From assembly GCA_024543015.1 (NCBI GenBank), contig JAMXCY010000032.1:1-8923 (forward strand): a stretch of DNA of 8,923 nucleotides, given 5' to 3'. Made by a program: the position numbers and the translations under genes. The notes below the pieces were generated by a model that saw only the letters and a list, made by a program, of their open reading frames with translations, had not been told where the DNA came from and ran no database searches. Numbering within the stretch: the stretch's first letter is position 1; each line of letters starts with the position of its first letter. Source of the stretch: Candidatus Omnitrophota bacterium (GTDB taxonomy: Bacteria > Omnitrophota > Gorgyraeia > JAFGHF01). Shown piece after piece: positions 5,642-8,923 of the stretch.

Positions 5642-5805
5642 TTGCAGATTGGGTGTGAGAACTTAAAAGGGAAGCTCGTGTGAAACGAGCACGGTCCCGC
5701 CGCTGTAACTGGTCACGAAAGTCAAAAGTAGCCACTGTTCTTCATAAGGACGGGAAGGCTTGACGAGTAGAAGGCCACAAGTCAGAAGACCTGCCCAATT
5801 TGTGA
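5642..5805 (+). promoter_or_regulatory. Cobalamin (B12) riboswitch aptamer
   Basis: The conserved core is plain to see: AAAAGGGAA (5665-5673), a P5-type hairpin GCTCGT/ACGAGC (5674-5690), GGTCCCGCCGCTGTAA (5693-5708), the B12 box GCCACTG (5731-5737), GACGGGAAGG (5749-5758) and AAGTCAGAAGACCTGCC at the 3' end. P1 is CAGATTGGG (5645-5653) with CCCAATTTG (5794-5802), nine pairs including one G-U, and can extend by three more to 5642/5805. Known riboswitches of this class bind adenosylcobalamin or related corrinoids and lower expression of B12 genes. Here it sits upstream of cobU-cobT-cobS and ahead of an intrinsic terminator, so transcription attenuation is likely. Confidence 0.95.
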
Positions 5806-5875
5806 AGAGGCTTTGGACTCCACGAGGGATAGGGTTGGAAGACTTTTTATTTTGGGTGAAGATAAATCAGGGTGC

Positions 5876-5912
5876 AGCCCTTGGCAAGATAGTGCCAGGG
5901 GCTTATTTTTTT
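5876..5912 (+). terminator. Rho-independent terminator between riboswitch and cobU
   Basis: AGCCCTTGGCA (5876-5886) pairs along all 11 positions (one G-U) with TGCCAGGGGCT (5893-5903) around an AGATAG loop, followed by TATTTTTTT. This is a textbook intrinsic terminator 12 nt before the cobU ATG. It is the expected expression platform of the B12 riboswitch. A possible antiterminator is AGGGTTG (5831-5837), which can pair with CAGCCCT (5875-5881) and so break the left arm. Confidence 0.88.
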
Positions 5913-5924
5913 GGAGATAATAAA

Positions 5925-6479
5925 ATGAAAAAATTTATCTTTATTTTAGGTGCAGTAAGAAGCGGCAAAAGCCATTATGCAATAAAATTGGCTAAAAATT
6001 TAAGCCGCAAAGTTGCCTATATTGCTACTTGTACCAATCCAGATAAAGAGATGCAAGAAAGAATAAAATTACACAAGGACTCAAGGCCCGCCAGCTGGAA
6101 AGTTGTAGAAGAAGCAAAAGACATAAGCCCCGTTTTAAATAAATTAAAAAACAAACACGATGTAGTAATTATTGATTGCCTGGGACTTTTGATATCAAAT
6201 CTATTATCAAAGGAGCTAGAAAATAACCAAATACTAAACACTCTTAAGAAGCTGGCACAATCTATATCTAAGGCTAAAGGTGTAACCATTGTTGTTTCCA
6301 ATGAAGTGGGCAGCGGCATAATTCCTGATAATCTTTTGGCCAGACAATTTTGCGATTTGCTCGGGATGGCTAATCAGATAATGGCTAAATGGGCAGATGA
6401 GGTTATTCTTATGTACTCAGGTATCCCTTTAACAATAAAAGGAAAGCAGAATGCAGAAATTAAAAGCAGTTATCGCTAA
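5925..6479 (+). CDS. cobU: Adenosylcobinamide kinase / adenosylcobinamide-phosphate guanylyltransferase
   Basis: CobU phosphorylates adenosylcobinamide and then transfers GMP from GTP to give adenosyl-GDP-cobinamide, the activated corrin used by CobS. The 184-residue length is typical. GAVRSGKS (9-16) is the P-loop. ERIKLHKDSRPASW (45-58) holds His50, in the place of the histidine that carries GMP, and the RPxxW motif. VVIIDCLGLLISNLL (80-94) is the Walker-B-like strand. VVSNEVGSGIIPDN (123-136) and YSGIPLTIKG (164-173) are family signatures. The ATG at 5925 lies 8 nt after GGAG and just past the riboswitch terminator. The frame stays open upstream, but a longer start would run back through the terminator and aptamer, so I reject it. 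The gene is first in the B12-controlled operon and overlaps cobT by 29 nt. Confidence 0.94.
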   Translation: MKKFIFILGAVRSGKSHYAIKLAKNLSRKVAYIATCTNPDKEMQERIKLHKDSRPASWKVVEEAKDISPVLNKLKNKHDVVIIDCLGLLISNLLSKELENNQILNTLKKLAQSISKAKGVTIVVSNEVGSGIIPDNLLARQFCDLLGMANQIMAKWADEVILMYSGIPLTIKGKQNAEIKSSYR

Positions 6480-7524
6480 AATTGAAAAGACAGACCATCG
6501 TTTAACTGAAAAGGCTCAAGAAAAATTAGATAATCTGACCAAGCCCCAAGGCAGCTTAGGGCGTCTGGAGGATCTAGCCAAAAGAATAGTAACCATTACA
6601 GGCAAAATTGAACCAAAAATTAAAAATAAGGTCATATTTACTATGGTTGGTGATCACGGCATCGTGGAAGAGGGGGTGAGTGCATACCCAAAAGAGGTAA
6701 CCCCGCAGATGGTCTATAACTTTATTCAAGGCACAGCGGGAATAAATATATTGGCCAGGCACGTAGGGGCAAAAGTTATTGTAGTAGATATGGGAGTGGC
6801 CAGTAAATTACAAATCGACAATAGTAAAGCCGGCAATTTTAAAGACAAAAAAGTTGCTTTGGGTACAAAGAATATGGCTAGAGGGCCAGCAATGACTACA
6901 CTTGAGGCAATGCGCTCAATCGAAGCAGGAATTGAGGTATTCGAAGAAGAATTAGCCAATGGTATAGACATAGTCGGGACAGGCGATATGGGCATTGGCA
7001 ATACCACAGCCTCTTCGGCAATTGCCGCCTGTTTTACAGAGAAACCCGTAGAGGAATTAACCGGGAGAGGCACCGGAATTGACGATAAAGCTCTTTTAAA
7101 TAAAATTGCCGCGATAAAAAAGGCCCTCCAGCTAAATAAGCCTAAGCCTGAGGATGCAATTGATGTACTTTCTAAAATAGGCGGTTTCGAAATAGGGGGA
7201 CTTGCCGGGGTAATACTAGCCGGTGCTTCTTACAAAATACCAGTAGTAATCGATGGCTTTATCTCCGGAGCTAGTGCGCTGATAGCCTGTCATTTAGAAC
7301 CAAAAGTAAAAGATTATCTTATTGCCGCACACTGTTCCGTAGAGCGCGGCCATAAAATTGTTCTGGACCACATGGGCCTGGAACCACTTTTGGATTTAAA
7401 TTTGCGATTAGGCGAGGGAACAGGAGCAGCTTTGGCAATGAATATAATAGAGGCAGGAGTTAAAATTTTAACTCAAATGGCGACATTTCAAAGTGCATCT
7501 GTTTCCAAAAGGGTTGATAAGTGA
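6451..7524 (+). CDS. cobT: Nicotinate-nucleotide--dimethylbenzimidazole phosphoribosyltransferase
   Basis: CobT moves phosphoribose from nicotinate mononucleotide to 5,6-dimethylbenzimidazole or a related base, giving alpha-ribazole phosphate, the lower ligand of cobalamin. The 357 residues match the family length of about 350. Signatures in order: LTKPQGSLGRLEDLA (29-43), FTMVGDHGIVEEGVSAYP (63-80), the VDMGV strand (112-116), GTGDMGIGNTTASSA (176-190), TGRGTGIDD (204-212), VIDGFISGASAL (266-277) and LGEGTGAALAM (320-330), where Glu322 corresponds to the catalytic glutamate. The start has AAGGA 7 nt upstream and lies inside the end of cobU (29-nt overlap). The stop forms a GTGA overlap with cobS. 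No bza or bluB gene for base synthesis is visible here, so the lower base may be taken up or made elsewhere. Confidence 0.96.
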   Translation: MQKLKAVIAKIEKTDHRLTEKAQEKLDNLTKPQGSLGRLEDLAKRIVTITGKIEPKIKNKVIFTMVGDHGIVEEGVSAYPKEVTPQMVYNFIQGTAGINILARHVGAKVIVVDMGVASKLQIDNSKAGNFKDKKVALGTKNMARGPAMTTLEAMRSIEAGIEVFEEELANGIDIVGTGDMGIGNTTASSAIAACFTEKPVEELTGRGTGIDDKALLNKIAAIKKALQLNKPKPEDAIDVLSKIGGFEIGGLAGVILAGASYKIPVVIDGFISGASALIACHLEPKVKDYLIAAHCSVERGHKIVLDHMGLEPLLDLNLRLGEGTGAALAMNIIEAGVKILTQMATFQSASVSKRVDK

Positions 7525-8264
7525 AGAAATTCTTAATTGCCTTACAATTCTTGACTATTTTACCTATCAAAATTAAATCCGGGATACGTCCTCAAGAAAT
7601 CGGGCGTTCCCTTGTCTACTTTCCTATAGTAGGTGCGTTAATCGGCTCTACATTAGCTTTGAGTTTATTTGTTTTCGGCTCTTTACCGTTTCCAGTTACA
7701 AGCGCATTGATTTTAGTAATTTTGATAGTTATGACCGGCGGAGTTCATTTAGAAGGGTTTGTGGATACTTGCGATGGATTTTGTGGAGGCAACTCCAAAG
7801 AGAAGATTTTAGAGATTATGCGCGATAGCCACATCGGAACTATGGGAGCAATTGGGTTAATTTGCCTTTTGGTTTTAAAATTTACATTGATTATGAACGT
7901 AGTGCAAAAGAACCAATGGCAGTCATTAATTATGATGGCTACATTTGCCAGGTGGACTCAAATTCTATCCTGCTTTTTATCCAACTATGCGCGCCTGGAA
8001 GGAAAAGCAAAATATTTTATAAAATATGCAGGCCATAAAGAACTCCTTGCCGGAGGCTTGTTTACCTTAGTTACGTTTCTATTGTTAGCAAATTTAAAAG
8101 GAATAGTCTTATTTATTCTCTCTATACTAATAGTACTTTTATTTATCAATTATGTAAAAAGAAAAATCGGCGGGATGACCGGAGATACTATTGGTGCGGT
8201 TAATGAATTGGCTGAAGTTATTATTCTGATCTTTTCTCTTATTTTAATAACGCCAAATAAATAG
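7521..8264 (+). CDS. cobS: Adenosylcobinamide-GDP ribazoletransferase (cobalamin synthase)
   Basis: CobS is the inner-membrane enzyme that joins adenosyl-GDP-cobinamide (from CobU) with alpha-ribazole or its phosphate (from CobT) to finish the cobalamin molecule. Its 247 residues include the N-terminal LIALQFLTILPI (5-16), GGVHLEGFVDTCDGFCGG (73-90), IMRDSHIGTMG (99-109) and GGMTGDTIGAVNELAE (217-232). The acidic residues of HLEGFVDTCDG are the expected Mg2+ and phosphate site. The most common form is HLDGLADTADG, so Glu replaces the first Asp, a change I judge conservative. Several hydrophobic helices fit a membrane protein. The GTG start overlaps the cobT stop in GTGA, with AAAAGGG about 8 nt before it, so translation is probably coupled. 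Confidence 0.95.
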   Translation: MKKFLIALQFLTILPIKIKSGIRPQEIGRSLVYFPIVGALIGSTLALSLFVFGSLPFPVTSALILVILIVMTGGVHLEGFVDTCDGFCGGNSKEKILEIMRDSHIGTMGAIGLICLLVLKFTLIMNVVQKNQWQSLIMMATFARWTQILSCFLSNYARLEGKAKYFIKYAGHKELLAGGLFTLVTFLLLANLKGIVLFILSILIVLLFINYVKRKIGGMTGDTIGAVNELAEVIILIFSLILITPNK

Positions 8265-8284
8265 CTAAAAGAATAGAGCAATAT

Positions 8285-8923
8285 ATGCTTAACAGCTTAC
8301 ATGGCGGAGATATTTGGAAACACTTAAAAGACGCAAGGGCTAAACTTATCGATTTTAGTGCCAATGTTAATCCTTTAGGTTCTCCAGCGTGTGTTGTTAA
8401 GACTATTCATGCTAAGATTAAAACGCTGATTTATTATCCTGAGCCTAATGCGCAGAGCTTACAGAAAAAGCTGGTCCAATGCCATAAAATAACACAGCAA
8501 AATATTGCTTTGGGCAATGGCTCTATAGAGTTAATTTATTTAATTCCCAGGGCCTTGGCGGTGAAGAATGTCTTAATAGTCGTCCCTACTTTCAGCGAAT
8601 ATGAATTTGCTTCACGGGCCTGCGGCCTTAATCCAATTTTCTTTAGTCTAAGTGCTAAGGAGAAGTTCGCAGTTGATTTGACTGTCTTAATTAACTTATT
8701 GCCGAATGCCGACTTATTATTTATTTGTAATCCTAATAACCCAACAGGTAGATTATGGACTAAAAGAGAGCTTTCAGTGTTGTTAGCGGCATGCAAAAAA
8801 CATAATACCGTATTGGTGATTGATGAAGCTTTTATTGACTTTAGTCAAGATACCGGCGGCTGCAGTTTAATTGATAAGGTAAAAACAACCGATAACTTAA
8901 TTGTTATCCGTTCACTAACGAAG
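8285..8923 (+). CDS. cobD: Threonine-phosphate decarboxylase (CobD-like PLP enzyme), 3' end missing
   Basis: The first 213 codons of a fold-type-I PLP enzyme run off the right edge. HGGDIW (6-11) near the start is typical of L-threonine-O-3-phosphate decarboxylase, which makes (R)-1-amino-2-propanol phosphate, the linker between corrin ring and lower ligand. Also seen are IDFSANVNPLG (22-32), YYPEPN (50-55), ALGNGSIELIY (75-85), VPTFSEYEF (100-108), CNPNNPTG (148-155), and VIDEAFIDF (178-186) with Asp180 for the PLP ring nitrogen. The last codon visible, Lys213 in RSLTK, is the expected PLP Schiff-base lysine. The start has only a weak AGAG site 6 nt upstream, 20 nt after cobS. The relative HisC (histidinol-phosphate aminotransferase) shares this fold, but the HGG start and cob neighbours favour CobD. 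Confidence 0.88.
   Translation, partial: MLNSLHGGDIWKHLKDARAKLIDFSANVNPLGSPACVVKTIHAKIKTLIYYPEPNAQSLQKKLVQCHKITQQNIALGNGSIELIYLIPRALAVKNVLIVVPTFSEYEFASRACGLNPIFFSLSAKEKFAVDLTVLINLLPNADLLFICNPNNPTGRLWTKRELSVLLAACKKHNTVLVIDEAFIDFSQDTGGCSLIDKVKTTDNLIVIRSLTK

Noticed and set aside
5553..5735. 60-codon minus-strand open frame in the cob leader
   Set aside because: It overlaps the terminator hairpin, the promoter and the riboswitch aptamer, which fully account for this DNA.
5818..5916. Pairing of CTCCA (5818-5822) with TGGAG (5912-5916) as an SD sequestering switch
   Set aside because: Only five pairs at long range, and CTCCA can pair more easily with the adjacent TGGA. The terminator is a far stronger expression platform.
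5760..5924. Upstream in-frame extension of cobU from a TTG codon at 5760
   Set aside because: It runs through the 3' end of the B12 aptamer, the expression platform and the intrinsic terminator. The encoded residues do not resemble CobU, and the ATG at 5925 has a proper SD and the normal N-terminus.
6726..7073. 115-codon minus-strand open frame opposite cobT
   Set aside because: Antisense to strongly conserved CobT motifs, with no ribosome site or recognisable product.
1..8923. CRISPR array, tRNA, rRNA, transposase, phage or toxin-antitoxin genes
   Set aside because: No spaced direct repeats, cloverleaf, terminal inverted repeats or matching protein motifs were seen on either strand.

Overview
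The window looks like a piece of chromosome from a Gram-negative, fairly AT-rich bacterium. It carries an ADP-heptose (LPS core) epimerase and a signal-peptide-bearing outer-membrane-type barrel, and it uses ATG, GTG and probably TTG starts with strong Shine-Dalgarno sites. The divided FeoB, the DtxR/FeoA fusion and the rhomboid with a conserved C-terminal tail fit an uncultured phylum such as Omnitrophota, but that placement is an inference from gene style. All genes lie on the + strand. There is no sign of phage, insertion sequence, CRISPR, tRNA or rRNA.

Left (1-628): the 3' part of a rhomboid intramembrane protease gene. Its stop codon overlaps the -35 box of the next promoter.

Iron block (625-4434): a consensus promoter and a 10+10 palindrome precede a Fur-family regulator. 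Next come a FeoB ferrous-iron transporter split into a soluble G protein and a separate membrane permease, a DtxR-type metal-binding domain fused to FeoA, and a small predicted outer-membrane barrel. Genes overlap by 4, 17 and 4 nt, with a 14-nt gap before the barrel gene, so this reads as one operon. It would pair iron sensing (Fur, and perhaps the DtxR/FeoA protein) with Fe(II) uptake across the inner membrane.

Envelope gene (4448-5474): hldD with its own promoter. A row of four inverted repeats follows; the last resembles an intrinsic terminator, and its 3' arm runs into the -35 box of the next promoter.

Cobalamin block (5593-8923, continuing past the window): promoter, cobalamin riboswitch aptamer closed by a long P1 helix, intrinsic terminator, then cobU, cobT, cobS and a CobD-like aminotransferase-fold gene cut off by the window edge. 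These are the late steps: activation of cobinamide, lower-ligand activation, joining of the two, and supply of the aminopropanol-phosphate linker. The likely logic is that B12 binding to the leader favours termination and lowers synthesis.

No wholly new system is visible. The points most worth a second look are the palindrome in front of fur, the split FeoB with altered gate motifs, the DtxR/FeoA fusion with a shortened helix-turn-helix, the barrel gene placed in the iron operon, and the terminator-promoter-riboswitch leader at 5465-5912.
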